From positions 215,694-279,693 of the forward strand of contig NZ_MAYN01000008.1 of assembly GCF_001691555.1 (NCBI RefSeq): DNA of 64,000 nt. The letters run 5' to 3'. The first letter of the stretch is position 1. Each line of letters opens with the position of its first letter. A model generated the notes under the pieces. The model did no database searches. It worked only from the letters and a program-made list of their open reading frames with translations, and had not been told where the DNA came from. Source of the stretch: Pantoea eucrina. GTDB lineage: Bacteria; Pseudomonadota; Gammaproteobacteria; Enterobacterales; Enterobacteriaceae. The translations under genes and the position numbers were made by a program. Positions 47,999-57,298 of this stretch are shown piece by piece.

Positions 47999-48534
47999 GC
48001 GTTAATCTGCTGCCGTGGCGCGAACGGCTGTGGCAGAAACGCTGCCGGCAGACGCAATATCTGCTGGTTACCGCGTTAACGCTGCCGCTGCTCACTGCCC
48101 TGATCCTGGGAGGGTATAACAGACAACAGCTTTTTCAGGCAGAAAGCGCGACAGAGCAGGCCCGGCAGCAGCTGCTTACGCTGCAGCACCTGCGCACGCA
48201 GCAGCAATCACTGCTGCAGGCGCGCGACAGGCTGCTGGAGACAGAGCGTCAGCGACAGCAGGTAATGCGGCAATATCAGCACTGGCAACATTTCTGGCAG
48301 CAGCTGCCGGCGCTACTGCCGGAAGCGTTATGGCTGGAGCGTATTGAGCGTCAGCAGCTGCTGCTGCGGATAGAAGGGTGGAGTGACAGCGTGGCGGCGG
48401 TGAGTGAGCTGCGCCACCGGTTGCTGGCGCAGCCGCTGTTTGCGGCCGTCAGACAGAGGGCAATAGTCCGGCAGTCAGAGGGCAGATACCGGTTTACGCT
48501 GCAGGCACGACTGCGGGAGCAGCCCGATGAATGA
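47992..48534 (+). CDS. hofN: HofN/PilN-like inner-membrane protein
   Basis: The 180-residue protein begins MLSVNLLPWRE, the short cytoplasmic N(L/F)LPWR motif of PilN proteins that contacts PilM. One transmembrane helix follows at residues ~22-40, then a periplasmic coiled-coil rich in glutamine and arginine. It matches E. coli HofN in layout. It overlaps hofM by seven and hofO by eight bases, so the operon is translationally coupled. Confidence 0.88.
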   Translation: MLSVNLLPWRERLWQKRCRQTQYLLVTALTLPLLTALILGGYNRQQLFQAESATEQARQQLLTLQHLRTQQQSLLQARDRLLETERQRQQVMRQYQHWQHFWQQLPALLPEALWLERIERQQLLLRIEGWSDSVAAVSELRHRLLAQPLFAAVRQRAIVRQSEGRYRFTLQARLREQPDE

Positions 48535-49015
48535 GCTGATGTGGCGCTATGTACTGTGGCCTTTTGCCTGGCGTGCCGGTTGCAGCGTGCTGGTTGTCGC
48601 AACAATGCTGCTGCTGCTCTGGCTGCTGCAGCTGCGTCCTCAACACCAGGCGCTGGCACAGCAGCGGACAGCGCTGGCAGAGCTTACCGTGCAGCAGCGT
48701 CAGCTGCAGCAGGCGTTACATCCGTCAATAGACAGCCTTGCAACAGAGATCGCTAAGCTGCAGGCGCGGCAGCGCGAGAGCGCGACAACGTCATCGCTGG
48801 AGCAACTGGTGAACACGCGTGGCGCGCAGCTGCAAAACTGGCAGCCGCAGGCTCAGCCATCAGAACTGGTATTGCAGTTAGCCTGGCGTGAATTTATGCC
48901 GCTGTTTGGTGAGCTGGCCGGAACCGCGCAGCCGATACCGCAGCGTTTCTCACTGCGGTCCGGACCGCGTTTGCTGACGGCAGAGCTGTGGCTGGAGCCA
49001 TCTGATGCGGAGTAG
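48527..49015 (+). CDS. hofO: HofO/PilO-like inner-membrane protein
   Basis: The 162-residue protein has an N-terminal transmembrane helix (residues ~18-38, SVLVVATMLLLLWLLQL), then a coiled coil and a small periplasmic domain, the PilO layout. Sequence conservation is low, as usual for this family, so position in the operon carries much of the assignment. It overlaps hofN by eight and hofP by eleven bases. Confidence 0.83.
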   Translation: MNELMWRYVLWPFAWRAGCSVLVVATMLLLLWLLQLRPQHQALAQQRTALAELTVQQRQLQQALHPSIDSLATEIAKLQARQRESATTSSLEQLVNTRGAQLQNWQPQAQPSELVLQLAWREFMPLFGELAGTAQPIPQRFSLRSGPRLLTAELWLEPSDAE

Positions 49016-49412
49016 CGCACTGCTGTGTCTGTTGCTCTGGCATGGCGCCGCAGCGGCACGCGATCCTTTTATGCCTCTGATTACCCGCGCCTGCGAACCT
49101 GCCGCGGCAGCGCCGCAGAACTGGCGTCTGCAGGGCGTAGCAGGTCGTGCACCTCACTTCGTCGCCTGGGTGATATCTCCCGAGGGGAAAAGCTATCGGC
49201 TGGCGCCATCCTCCCCTTTTCCGGTTTATCCCTGGCAGGTCGCGGAGATAACCGCGCGTACGCTGACGTTAACCGCACCGCGCCGCTGTGTGCAGCAACA
49301 GATAGTCTGGACAATTAAAGGAGGCTTTTATGAAACGGATCGGGATGCTGCTGGGGCTTATGTTAAGCGCCCCGCTGCAGGCGCAGACCAGCACGCTAAG
49401 CCTGGTATTTGA
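49005..49412 (+). CDS. hofP: HofP/PilP-like protein of the DNA-uptake operon
   Basis: The 135-residue protein has a short signal peptide (to about AAAA-RDPF, residue 19) and then the RDPF motif seen after the signal sequence in HofP/PilP. Two cysteines (TRACEP, RRCVQ) could form a periplasmic disulphide. The W-x-LQGVAGR stretch resembles the E. coli WRYQGMVGRG block. Its last ~27 codons overlap the start of hofQ by 83 bases in another frame; from memory the E. coli pair has a similar overlap. Confidence 0.83.
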   Translation: MRSSALLCLLLWHGAAAARDPFMPLITRACEPAAAAPQNWRLQGVAGRAPHFVAWVISPEGKSYRLAPSSPFPVYPWQVAEITARTLTLTAPRRCVQQQIVWTIKGGFYETDRDAAGAYVKRPAAGADQHAKPGI

Positions 49413-50589
49413 CGATGCGCCGGTGGAGCGCATTCTGCAGGCGCTGGCGGACTATCAGCAGACTAACCTGCTGATTGCGCCCGGCGTTGAGGGCCGGCTA
49501 TCGCTGCGTCTGGAGAAGGTAAGCGCAGAGCATGCCCTGACGCTGATTTCACGTCTGGCGGACCTGGTGCTGGTAGAAGAGGAGGGGGTGCTGCTGGTTT
49601 ATCCGCAAAGCTGGCAGCAGCGTCAGACGCAGCGGGTCAGGCAGGAACAGGAAGAGAAGCAGGCACAGCGGACCCTGGAGCAGCGCACAGTTGCGCTGCA
49701 TTACGCCAGCGCCAGCGACATTCATCGCAGCCTGCAGGGCGAGCCCTCTCTGATGTCAGCGCGCGGCAGCGTCACGGTGGATAGCCGTACTAACTCACTG
49801 CTGCTGCGCGATATGCCGCAGGCCCTGGAAAACACAACGCGCTGGATCAAAGCCCTTGATCGGCCGCTGGAACAGGTGGAGTTGCAGGCACATATCGTTA
49901 CGCTGAACGAAGAGCATCTGCGCGAACTGGGCGTCAGCTGGCAGCTCTCGCCGGCAGATGCGGTGGCGGCGACGCTGCGCAATCCGCAGCTTAGTCTGCC
50001 GCTGGCCGTCAGTGCGCCTGCACTGCGCGCCGGAGTGACGCTGGGAAAAATGAGCGGTGAATTGCTCACTCTTGAGCTGAGCGCGCTGGAGCAGGAGAAT
50101 CAGATCGATATCATCGCCAGTCCGCGGCTTTTTACTGCGCATCAGCAGACCGCGACCATTAAGCAGGGCACCGAAATTCCGTATGAGGTGAAGTCAGGCA
50201 ACAGCGGCGCGACGGCCATTGAGTTCAAAGAGGCGGTGCTGGGTATGGAGGTCACTCCCTCGGTACTGGGCAACGGCCGCATTCAGCTGCGGCTGCGTCT
50301 GAGCCAGAACATGCCTGGCCGCAGCCTGACGCTGGGAGAGAATCAGGTACTCAGCATTGAAAAGCAGGAAATTGAGACACAGGTGACGCTGCGTGATGGC
50401 GAAACGCTGGCGCTGGGCGGCATTTTTCAGCAGCAGCGCACGCAGAGTGAAAAACGCGTGCCGTGGCTGGGAGAGATGCCCCTGCTTGGTGCGCTGTTCC
50501 GGCAGCAGCTGCAGGAACAGAAAAAGCGTGAGCTGGTTATCTTTATTACCCCCAGACTGGTCAGGGAAGCAGCGCTTTCTGCCGGATAA
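49330..50589 (+). CDS. hofQ: HofQ/PilQ-type outer-membrane secretin
   Basis: HofQ forms the outer-membrane pore of the DNA-uptake machinery. The 419-residue protein has a signal peptide (residues 1-18), an N-terminal secretin domain (VERILQALADYQQTNLLIAPGVEG), an N1 repeat (TVDSRTNSLLLRDMPQ) and the C-terminal secretin barrel. Signatures are IIASPRLFTAHQQTATIKQGTEIPYEV near residue 258 and ALGGIFQQQRTQSEKRVPWLGEMPLLGALFR near residue 357, ending VIFITPRLV. GGAGG precedes the ATG. It looks complete. It closes the hofMNOPQ operon upstream of aroK. Confidence 0.95.
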   Translation: MKRIGMLLGLMLSAPLQAQTSTLSLVFDDAPVERILQALADYQQTNLLIAPGVEGRLSLRLEKVSAEHALTLISRLADLVLVEEEGVLLVYPQSWQQRQTQRVRQEQEEKQAQRTLEQRTVALHYASASDIHRSLQGEPSLMSARGSVTVDSRTNSLLLRDMPQALENTTRWIKALDRPLEQVELQAHIVTLNEEHLRELGVSWQLSPADAVAATLRNPQLSLPLAVSAPALRAGVTLGKMSGELLTLELSALEQENQIDIIASPRLFTAHQQTATIKQGTEIPYEVKSGNSGATAIEFKEAVLGMEVTPSVLGNGRIQLRLRLSQNMPGRSLTLGENQVLSIEKQEIETQVTLRDGETLALGGIFQQQRTQSEKRVPWLGEMPLLGALFRQQLQEQKKRELVIFITPRLVREAALSAG

Positions 50590-51072
50590 AGCGGAAAATT
50601 CGTTCTGTAGTGCCGTGCGCGTTGACGCCGGAGAGGAATTAGCTTACAAGGTTTAGCGATTTTAAAACGGTGTAGCGGTACGCGGCAGGATAATCTTCCG
50701 ACGGGCGTCAGTCACAAGCGATACTGGCGTCAAAAAAGAAATATGCCAGCATAAAGCGGGCAGCAGCAAGCAGATAAAGGGCAGGTTTCAGCGCTAATAT
50801 CAGCCGATGATAAGCACCGACAACCCCCGGCCTGCGCAGCTGTAGCCCATTTCATGAAGGCACGTAAGGAAGAGCGTTACCGTCTCGCGAACCAAAGACC
50901 ATACCTGTGTGCAGGTTGCCGGAGGCGATTTATTCGGTTGCCAAACGGCCATGAGTGTTGAGATAATTTTCTATCTGACTCTTGCTAATGCTTATGAGGT
51001 CTCAGTTCCTGTCCCGCCAGCAACGCGCTGAACGCGGGGTATCATCAACGAATTCTTAGTAATACCGACAAA
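50590..51072. promoter_or_regulatory. hofQ–aroK intergenic region (aroK leader)
   Basis: These 483 bases carry no gene that I can support. The region should hold the aroK promoter(s) and a long leader; E. coli also has a long gap here. A G-U-rich 9-base-pair hairpin (GGCGTCAGT / ACTGGCGTC, 50703-50732) follows hofQ without a T-run. Confidence 0.4.
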
Positions 51073-51594
51073 ATGGCAGAGAAACGCAATATCTTTCTGG
51101 TTGGGCCGATGGGTGCCGGCAAAAGCACTATTGGTCGTCAGTTAGCTCAGCAACTCAATATGGAATTTTTCGATTCCGATCAGGAAATTGAGCGACGTAC
51201 CGGAGCGGATGTAGGCTGGGTATTTGATGTGGAAGGCGAAGCTGGTTTCCGCGATCGCGAAGAAAAAATCATTAACGAGCTGACCGAGAAACAAGGCATC
51301 GTACTGGCGACCGGCGGCGGTTCCGTCAAATCCCGTGAAACGCGCAATCGTCTCTCCGCCCGCGGCGTGGTTGTCTATCTGGAAACCACCATCGAAAAGC
51401 AGCTTGCCCGCACGCAGCGCGATAAAAAGCGCCCGCTGCTGCAGGTTGATGAACCGCCTCGTGAAGTGCTTGAAGCACTGGCAGATGAACGTAATCCGCT
51501 TTATGAAGAGATCGCTGACGTCACTATTCGCACTGATGATCAAAGTGCCAAAGTGGTCGCCAATCAGATCATCAACATGCTGGAAAAAAATTAA
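51073..51594 (+). CDS. aroK: shikimate kinase I
   Basis: AroK phosphorylates shikimate at the 3-position, a step on the way to chorismate. The 173-residue protein shows the Walker A motif [12 protein letters not shown] (residues 11-22), the shikimate-binding [11 protein letters not shown], the FRDREE block near residue 57 and [16 protein letters not shown] near residue 77. AroK and AroL differ little, but the operon with aroB and damX identifies AroK. It lies 39 bases before aroB. Confidence 0.97.
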   Translation: MAEKRNIFLVGPMGAGKSTIGRQLAQQLNMEFFDSDQEIERRTGADVGWVFDVEGEAGFRDREEKIINELTEKQGIVLATGGGSVKSRETRNRLSARGVVVYLETTIEKQLARTQRDKKRPLLQVDEPPREVLEALADERNPLYEEIADVTIRTDDQSAKVVANQIINMLEKN

Positions 51595-51633
51595 TCCAGC
51601 ATCCTGAGGGCTCAGCAACAGGTATCGGTCATC

Positions 51634-52722
51634 ATGGAGAAGATCACTGTCTCACTGGGGGATCGTAGTTACCCCATTACCATTGCTGCCGGATTGTTTA
51701 ATGATCCGGCTTCTTTTTGGCCGCTGAAGGCAGGCGATCGCGCCATGCTGGTAACCAACCAGACGCTGGCCCCGCTCTATCTCGGGAAAGTAGCAACGCT
51801 GCTGACTCAGGCGGGTATCCATGTTGATCAGGTGATCTTGCCTGATGGTGAGCAGTATAAAACGCTGACCGTCATGGATGAGGTCTTTACCGCGCTGCTG
51901 CAGAAGCCACACGGCCGTGACACCACGCTGATTGCGCTGGGTGGCGGCGTGATAGGCGATCTCACCGGATTTGCCGCTGCAAGCTATCAGCGCGGCGTCC
52001 GATTTATTCAGGTGCCCACCACACTGCTGGCGCAGGTTGACTCGTCAGTAGGCGGAAAAACCGCCGTCAATCATCCACTGGGTAAAAATATGATTGGCGC
52101 GTTTTATCAGCCCGCCTCGGTGGTCATTGACACCGATTGCCTCTCCACGCTACCGCCGCGCGAGCTGGCGTCTGGCCTGGCAGAAGTGATCAAATATGGC
52201 ATCATTCTGGACGGTGAATTCTTCCACTGGCTGGAACAAAATCTTGATGCGCTGCTGGCGCTGGATGCGCGCGCAATCGCCTGGTGTATTCGCCGCTGCT
52301 GCGAGCTGAAAGCAGAAGTGGTTGCTGCCGATGAGCGTGAAAACGGCCAGCGTGCGCTGCTCAACCTGGGCCATACGTTTGGTCATGCGATTGAAGCGCA
52401 TATGGGCTATGGCAACTGGCTGCATGGCGAAGCCGTGGCCGCCGGTATGGTGATGGCCGCGCGAACGGCGCAACGGCTGGGGCAATTTACCGCCGCAGAG
52501 AGCGAACGCGTGATTGCGCTGCTGCAGCGCGCGGGCTTGCCGGTAACCGGTCCTGCTGAGATGACAGCGGAAGCGTATCTGCCGCATATGATGCGCGACA
52601 AAAAAGTAGTAGGGGGCGAACTGCGTCTGGTGCTGCCTCTCGCTATTGGTCGCTCTGAAGTGCGTGCCGGTGTTGCTCATGATATGGTGCTGGCTGCAAT
52701 TAACGATTGTCGCAGTAACTGA
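51634..52722 (+). CDS. aroB: 3-dehydroquinate synthase
   Basis: AroB cyclises DAHP to 3-dehydroquinate, the second step of the shikimate pathway, with NAD+ and a metal ion. The 362-residue protein has DGEQYKT near residue 70, the NAD-binding [19 protein letters not shown] near residue 104, the metal ligands in GLAEVIKYG and in [23 protein letters not shown] near residue 247. Length and motifs are normal. It lies between aroK and damX in one transcription unit. Confidence 0.98.
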   Translation: MEKITVSLGDRSYPITIAAGLFNDPASFWPLKAGDRAMLVTNQTLAPLYLGKVATLLTQAGIHVDQVILPDGEQYKTLTVMDEVFTALLQKPHGRDTTLIALGGGVIGDLTGFAAASYQRGVRFIQVPTTLLAQVDSSVGGKTAVNHPLGKNMIGAFYQPASVVIDTDCLSTLPPRELASGLAEVIKYGIILDGEFFHWLEQNLDALLALDARAIAWCIRRCCELKAEVVAADERENGQRALLNLGHTFGHAIEAHMGYGNWLHGEAVAAGMVMAARTAQRLGQFTAAESERVIALLQRAGLPVTGPAEMTAEAYLPHMMRDKKVVGGELRLVLPLAIGRSEVRAGVAHDMVLAAINDCRSN

Positions 52723-52842
52723 GCGCGAAGGTAGCGTTCTGACAGCAGACCGTCATAGACCGCTGCGGCAGGTAAGTTCAGGCTGAAGAAGAACGTTGTG
52801 ATACGGTGCGTCGGACGCGTGCCGTTTTACGGAGGAGGCGAG

Positions 52843-53874
52843 ATGGATGAGTTCAAACCGGAAGATGAGTTAAAACCTGATGCCAGCGATCGCCGTCCCG
52901 CGCGATCCCGTAAAGCGTCTTCTGCGCCAAAAGCCAAAGCGCCGGTCTCCCGTCAGCATATGATGATGGGAATTGGCATTCTGGTGTTGCTGGTTCTGGT
53001 GCTGGGCATTGGTTCAGCGCTGACCGGGCCGGATGATAAACCGGCGGCTAACCGTAACAGCGGCAGTGCGGCGACATCTGGCGGCAGTGAAAAACATATC
53101 GATCTCTCTGACTCCACCTCCATGAGCGGCCAGCAGACAGCGGCACCAACGGCTGAAGGCAGCGCGCCGCAGGATACCACCCAGCCAGCAGCAGGCGGTG
53201 AGGGACAGGCGATCTCAATGCCTTCCGTTTCATCTACGCCAACGCAGGCGCAGGTAACAGAGGCGCCTGCGAATCAGCAGCGCGTCACGTTGCCGGGCGA
53301 TCTCAATAGCGCGCTGAGTAATCAGCAGGGCCCGGTAGACGCTGCGGCGCAGGGTGCACAGGGCGGCTCATCTCTGCCCACCGCGCCGGCTACCGTAAGC
53401 GGTAATGCTGGCAGCACAGCAGCAAAAGCGGTTACGCCGCCAGCTGTGCGGGCGGATAACGCGCCGCGTGCCAGCAGCAATACTTCACGCTCAACCGCAT
53501 CCGGGAGCAGTCATAAATCTGCGGCTGCGGCAAAACCGTCTGCGACCCGAGAGAGCCAGACCCACACCACGGCAGCTCACAACCCGCCTGCCAGCAGCGC
53601 CAGTAAGTCTTTGCCTTCAGGTGGCAACTATACGCTGCAGCTGAGCGGGGCATCGAAGCAGGAAAGCCTGACGGCGTGGGCAAAAAAACAGAATCTGAGC
53701 GGTTATCACGTGTATAAAACCACACGTAATGGTCAGCCCTGGTACGTGCTGGTCAGCGGCGCTTACGCGACGCCTGCCGAAGCAAAAAGGGCTGTAGCTG
53801 CACTGCCTGCTGAAGTACGTGCGGTCAATCCGTGGGTAAAACCGCTGAGCCAGGTTAAAAAAGAGAGTCAGTAA
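52843..53874 (+). CDS. damX: DamX SPOR-domain cell-division protein
   Basis: DamX is an inner-membrane protein recruited to the septal ring through its SPOR domain, which binds denuded glycan strands. The 343-residue protein has a cytoplasmic N-terminus starting MDEFKPEDELKP, one transmembrane helix near residues 44-64 and a long low-complexity periplasmic linker rich in alanine, serine, threonine and glutamine. The C-terminal SPOR domain runs from about residue 262 (YTLQLSGASKQESLTAWAKK...WYVLVSGAYATPAEAKRAV). It is shorter than the ~428 residues of E. coli DamX, because the acidic cytoplasmic part and the linker are reduced. I chose ATG 52843 after GGAGGAGG. Confidence 0.94.
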   Translation: MDEFKPEDELKPDASDRRPARSRKASSAPKAKAPVSRQHMMMGIGILVLLVLVLGIGSALTGPDDKPAANRNSGSAATSGGSEKHIDLSDSTSMSGQQTAAPTAEGSAPQDTTQPAAGGEGQAISMPSVSSTPTQAQVTEAPANQQRVTLPGDLNSALSNQQGPVDAAAQGAQGGSSLPTAPATVSGNAGSTAAKAVTPPAVRADNAPRASSNTSRSTASGSSHKSAAAAKPSATRESQTHTTAAHNPPASSASKSLPSGGNYTLQLSGASKQESLTAWAKKQNLSGYHVYKTTRNGQPWYVLVSGAYATPAEAKRAVAALPAEVRAVNPWVKPLSQVKKESQ

Positions 53875-53968
53875 ATTGATGTGGGGCCTGCTACTGCGGC
53901 CCCGTTTAAGCGCAGATCTGCTGTCGGTTTCACCACAGCTACAATGAAGATGTAATAACCACGACAGC

Positions 53969-54778
53969 ATGAAAAAAAATCGCGCTTTCCTGAAATGGGC
54001 CGGTGGGAAATACCCACTGCTTGACGATATTCGTCGTCACCTGCCACAAGGCGACTGTTTAGTTGAACCCTTTGTGGGCGCCGGTTCCGTATTTCTCAAT
54101 ACCGATTATGACCGCTATCATCTGGCGGACATCAACGGCGATCTCATCAATCTTTACAACATCGTCAAAACGCGTACGCAGACCTTTATTGCGGATGCGC
54201 GTCAGCTTTTTACGCCAGAAGGAAACAGCGCAGAGCATTACTATGCGCAGCGGCTGGCATTTAACGCCAGCCGCGATCCCTACCAGCGCGCCGTGCTGTT
54301 CCTCTATCTGAATCGTCACGGTTATAACGGCCTGTGTCGCTATAATCTGCGCGGTGAGTTTAACGTGCCTTTTGGCCGCTATCGCAAACCCTATTTTCCG
54401 GAAGCTGAACTACTCTGGTTTGCAGAGCGCGCGCAGAAAGCGACCTTTGTCTGTGAATCGTACGATGTTACCCTGAACAGGGCTGCTGCAGGTTCAGTGG
54501 TCTATTGCGATCCGCCCTATGCACCGCTGTCGGCAACGGCCAACTTCACGGCCTATCACACCAACAGTTTCAGCCTGCGCGAGCAGCAGCATCTTGCTGA
54601 GCTGGCCGGGAAGCTGGCACAGAGCCAGATACCGGTCCTGATTTCCAATCACGATACGCTGCTGACCCGGGAGTGGTATCAGAACGCGGATTTACATGTA
54701 GTAAAAGCCCGGCGTTCTATCAGCCGAAGCATAAGTGGTCGTACGCAGGTGGACGAACTGCTGGCGCTTTTCCGCTAG
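53969..54778 (+). CDS. dam: Dam DNA adenine methyltransferase
   Basis: Dam methylates adenine in GATC, guiding mismatch repair and replication timing. The 269-residue protein is a D12-class enzyme with the SAM motif [15 protein letters not shown] at residues ~8-22, [10 protein letters not shown] near residue 32 and the catalytic DPPY in [14 protein letters not shown] near residue 180. [15 protein letters not shown] near residue 117 is the region that reads the target site. It is 95 bases downstream of damX and 66 bases before rpe. Confidence 0.97.
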   Translation: MKKNRAFLKWAGGKYPLLDDIRRHLPQGDCLVEPFVGAGSVFLNTDYDRYHLADINGDLINLYNIVKTRTQTFIADARQLFTPEGNSAEHYYAQRLAFNASRDPYQRAVLFLYLNRHGYNGLCRYNLRGEFNVPFGRYRKPYFPEAELLWFAERAQKATFVCESYDVTLNRAAAGSVVYCDPPYAPLSATANFTAYHTNSFSLREQQHLAELAGKLAQSQIPVLISNHDTLLTREWYQNADLHVVKARRSISRSISGRTQVDELLALFR

Positions 54779-54843
54779 CCTGTTTCGTCCGCGACCAACG
54801 CATTACGTCAGTTGAGGCTGGCGCACAACATTGGGAGAATCGG

Positions 54844-55527
54844 ATGAAACAATTTTTACTGGCCCCTTCAATTCTTGCCGCTGACTTTGCCCGTCTGGGT
54901 GAAGATACCGCCAAAGCACTGGCGGCAGGCGGCGATGTCGTGCATTTCGATGTGATGGATAATCACTACGTGCCCAATCTGACCATGGGACCCATGGTGC
55001 TGAAAGCGCTGCGTGACTACGGCATCACGGCACCGATTGATGTGCACCTGATGGTAAAGCCAGTGGACGCACTTATCCCGGAGTTTGCTAAAGCGGGTGC
55101 CAGCTACATCACTTTCCACCCGGAAGCCAGTGACCACGTGGATCGCACCCTGCAGCTTATTAAAGAGCATGGCTGTAAGGCGGGCCTAGTATTTAATCCG
55201 GCAACGCCGCTGAGCTACCTTGACTATGTGATGGATAAGCTGGATATCATCCTGCTGATGTCAGTTAATCCTGGCTTCGGCGGCCAGTCATTTATACCGG
55301 GCACGCTGGATAAACTGCGTGAGGCGCGCCGGCTGATCGATCAGAGCGGCTATAACATCCGGCTTGAAGTGGATGGCGGCGTGAAGATTGACAATATCGG
55401 ACAGATTGCCGCCGCCGGTGCGGATATGTTTGTTGCCGGTTCAGCCATCTTCGGTCATCCCGATTATAAAAAAGTCATTGATGAAATGCGCACTGAACTG
55501 GAGAAAGTCAATGGCTCATTTCACTGA
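54844..55527 (+). CDS. rpe: ribulose-phosphate 3-epimerase
   Basis: Rpe interconverts ribulose 5-phosphate and xylulose 5-phosphate. The 227-residue TIM barrel shows [16 protein letters not shown] at residues 6-21, [19 protein letters not shown] with the metal-binding histidine and aspartate near residue 34, [15 protein letters not shown] near residue 140 and [11 protein letters not shown] near residue 176. I chose ATG 54844, with GGGAG upstream and the [10 protein letters not shown] start as in E. coli; the frame is open further upstream within dam. It overlaps gph by 17 bases. Confidence 0.97.
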   Translation: MKQFLLAPSILAADFARLGEDTAKALAAGGDVVHFDVMDNHYVPNLTMGPMVLKALRDYGITAPIDVHLMVKPVDALIPEFAKAGASYITFHPEASDHVDRTLQLIKEHGCKAGLVFNPATPLSYLDYVMDKLDIILLMSVNPGFGGQSFIPGTLDKLREARRLIDQSGYNIRLEVDGGVKIDNIGQIAAAGADMFVAGSAIFGHPDYKKVIDEMRTELEKVNGSFH

Positions 55528-56188
55528 TATCCGCGCGCTGGCGTTCGACCTCGACGGCACGCTGGTGCATAGCGCACCCGGTCTGTCACAGGCGATCGAC
55601 CGGGCGCTGGGCGATCTGCAGCTGCCGGCACCGGGTATTGAACGCGCGTCCACCTGGATTGGTAACGGCGCCGATATCATGATGGCGCGCGCCCTGACCT
55701 GGGCGCTGGGCCGTGAGCCGCATGCGGAAGAGCAGCGTGATGCACGCGCCTGTTTTGATCGCCACTATGCTGACACGGTTGAGTCTGGCAGCACGCTATT
55801 TCCGCAGGTAAAAGAGACGCTGCTTGCACTGCGCGGGCAGGGGTTGCCCCTCGCTATCGTCACCAATAAACCGACGCCGTTTGTTGCTCCGCTGCTGGCA
55901 TCGCTCGGCATCAGCGACTGTTTTTCACTGATCATCGGCGGTGATGATGTTGCGGTGAAAAAGCCGCACCCGGCCGGCATCTTCCTCGTGCTGGGGCATT
56001 TTGGCGTACTGCCGGGAGAGTTGTTGTTTGTCGGGGATTCGCGCAATGATATCCTCGCGGCACAGGCTGCCGGTGTACCGAATGTCGGTATGACATTTGG
56101 CTACAACTACGGTGAGTCCATTACCACCAGCCAGCCCGATTTAACTCTCGACACTTTTAGCGAACTTCTGCCCGCACTCGGGCTGTGA
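55511..56188 (+). CDS. gph: phosphoglycolate phosphatase
   Basis: Gph is a haloacid dehalogenase-family enzyme that removes phosphate from 2-phosphoglycolate made during DNA repair. The 225-residue protein has the nucleophile motif [11 protein letters not shown] at residues ~11-21, motif II (AIVTNKP near residue 116), the lysine of motif III ([10 protein letters not shown] near residue 154) and motif [16 protein letters not shown] near residue 176. I chose ATG 55511 ([17 protein letters not shown]). It overlaps rpe by 17 bases and lies 15 bases before trpS. Confidence 0.96.
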   Translation: MAHFTDIRALAFDLDGTLVHSAPGLSQAIDRALGDLQLPAPGIERASTWIGNGADIMMARALTWALGREPHAEEQRDARACFDRHYADTVESGSTLFPQVKETLLALRGQGLPLAIVTNKPTPFVAPLLASLGISDCFSLIIGGDDVAVKKPHPAGIFLVLGHFGVLPGELLFVGDSRNDILAAQAAGVPNVGMTFGYNYGESITTSQPDLTLDTFSELLPALGL

Positions 56189-56203
56189 TTATCAGGATAT
56201 AAC

Positions 56204-57208
56204 ATGAGCAAACCCATCGTTTTCAGCGGCGCCCAGCCTTCAGGTGAACTGACCATTGGCAACTACATGGGTGCGCTGCGTCAGTGGGTGCAGATGCAGG
56301 ATGATTATCACTGCATTTACTGCATCGTCGATCTGCACGCGATCACCGTGCGTCAGGACCCGGCCACGCTGCGTAAAGCGACGCTGGATACGCTGGCGCT
56401 CTATCTGGCCTGCGGCATTGATCCGGAAAAAAGCACTATTTTTGTTCAGTCGCACGTGCCGGAGCATACGCAGCTGAGCTGGATCCTGAACTGCTACGCC
56501 TATTTTGGCGAGCTGAGCCGTATGACACAGTTCAAGGATAAATCTGCCCGTTATGAAGAGAACATCAACGCCGGTCTGTTTGATTACCCGGTACTGATGG
56601 CGGCCGATATTCTGCTGTATCAGACCAATCAGGTGCCGGTAGGCGAGGATCAGAAGCAGCATCTGGAGCTGAGCCGCGATATTGCTGCCCGCTTCAACGC
56701 GCTCTATGGTGACGTGTTTAAGGTTCCGGAGCCGTTTATCCCGAAATCGGGCGCACGCGTGATGTCGCTGCTGGAGCCGACGAAAAAGATGTCGAAGTCG
56801 GATGACAACCGCAACAACGTTATCGGCCTGCTGGAAGATACCAAATCGGTTGTGAAAAAGATCAAGCGGGCGGTCACTGACTCCGAAGAGCCGCCGGTGG
56901 TGCGCTATGATGTGAAAGAGAAAGCGGGCGTCTCTAACCTGCTGGATATTCTCTCGGGCGTTACCGGCAAACCGATTCCGGAACTTGAACAGCATTTTGA
57001 AGGCAAAATGTACGGACACCTCAAGGGCGAGGTTGCCGATGCGGTATCCGGCATGCTGACTGAACTGCAGGCGCGCTATCATCACTTCCGCAACGATGAA
57101 GCGCTGCTCAATCAGGTAATGCGTGACGGTGCTGCCAAAGCGCGTGCGCATGCGCAGGAGACGCTGAAGAAGGTGTACGACGCCGTCGGTTTCGTCGCAC
57201 AGCCGTAA
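56204..57208 (+). CDS. trpS: tryptophanyl-tRNA synthetase
   Basis: TrpS charges tRNA-Trp. The 334-residue class I synthetase has the HIGH-like motif in [16 protein letters not shown] at residues ~12-27 (TIGN form, as in E. coli) and the KMSKS motif in [16 protein letters not shown] near residue 196. The [17 protein letters not shown] block near residue 145 is typical. It is the last gene of the dam–rpe–gph–trpS run, followed by a strong terminator. Confidence 0.98.
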   Translation: MSKPIVFSGAQPSGELTIGNYMGALRQWVQMQDDYHCIYCIVDLHAITVRQDPATLRKATLDTLALYLACGIDPEKSTIFVQSHVPEHTQLSWILNCYAYFGELSRMTQFKDKSARYEENINAGLFDYPVLMAADILLYQTNQVPVGEDQKQHLELSRDIAARFNALYGDVFKVPEPFIPKSGARVMSLLEPTKKMSKSDDNRNNVIGLLEDTKSVVKKIKRAVTDSEEPPVVRYDVKEKAGVSNLLDILSGVTGKPIPELEQHFEGKMYGHLKGEVADAVSGMLTELQARYHHFRNDEALLNQVMRDGAAKARAHAQETLKKVYDAVGFVAQP

Positions 57209-57225
57209 ACCAGCGCGGATGACAT

Positions 57226-57256
57226 AAAAAAGGCGAGCCAGAAGGCTCGCCTTTTT
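57226..57256. terminator. bidirectional terminator between trpS and tsgA
   Basis: The stem AGGCGAGCC / GGCTCGCCT (9 base pairs, loop AGAA, 57231-57252) has five or more T residues after it on both strands. It ends trpS and the convergent tsgA. Confidence 0.92.
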
Positions 57257-57298
57257 ATTGGGTCGCATCTGCCGCGGGAGACGGCAGTGCCGGAATCA

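Noticed and set aside
56240-57268. 342-codon open frame on the reverse strand across trpS
   Set aside because: It lies wholly opposite the clear trpS gene and its protein is arginine/glutamine-rich with no domain; a shadow of high-GC codon use.
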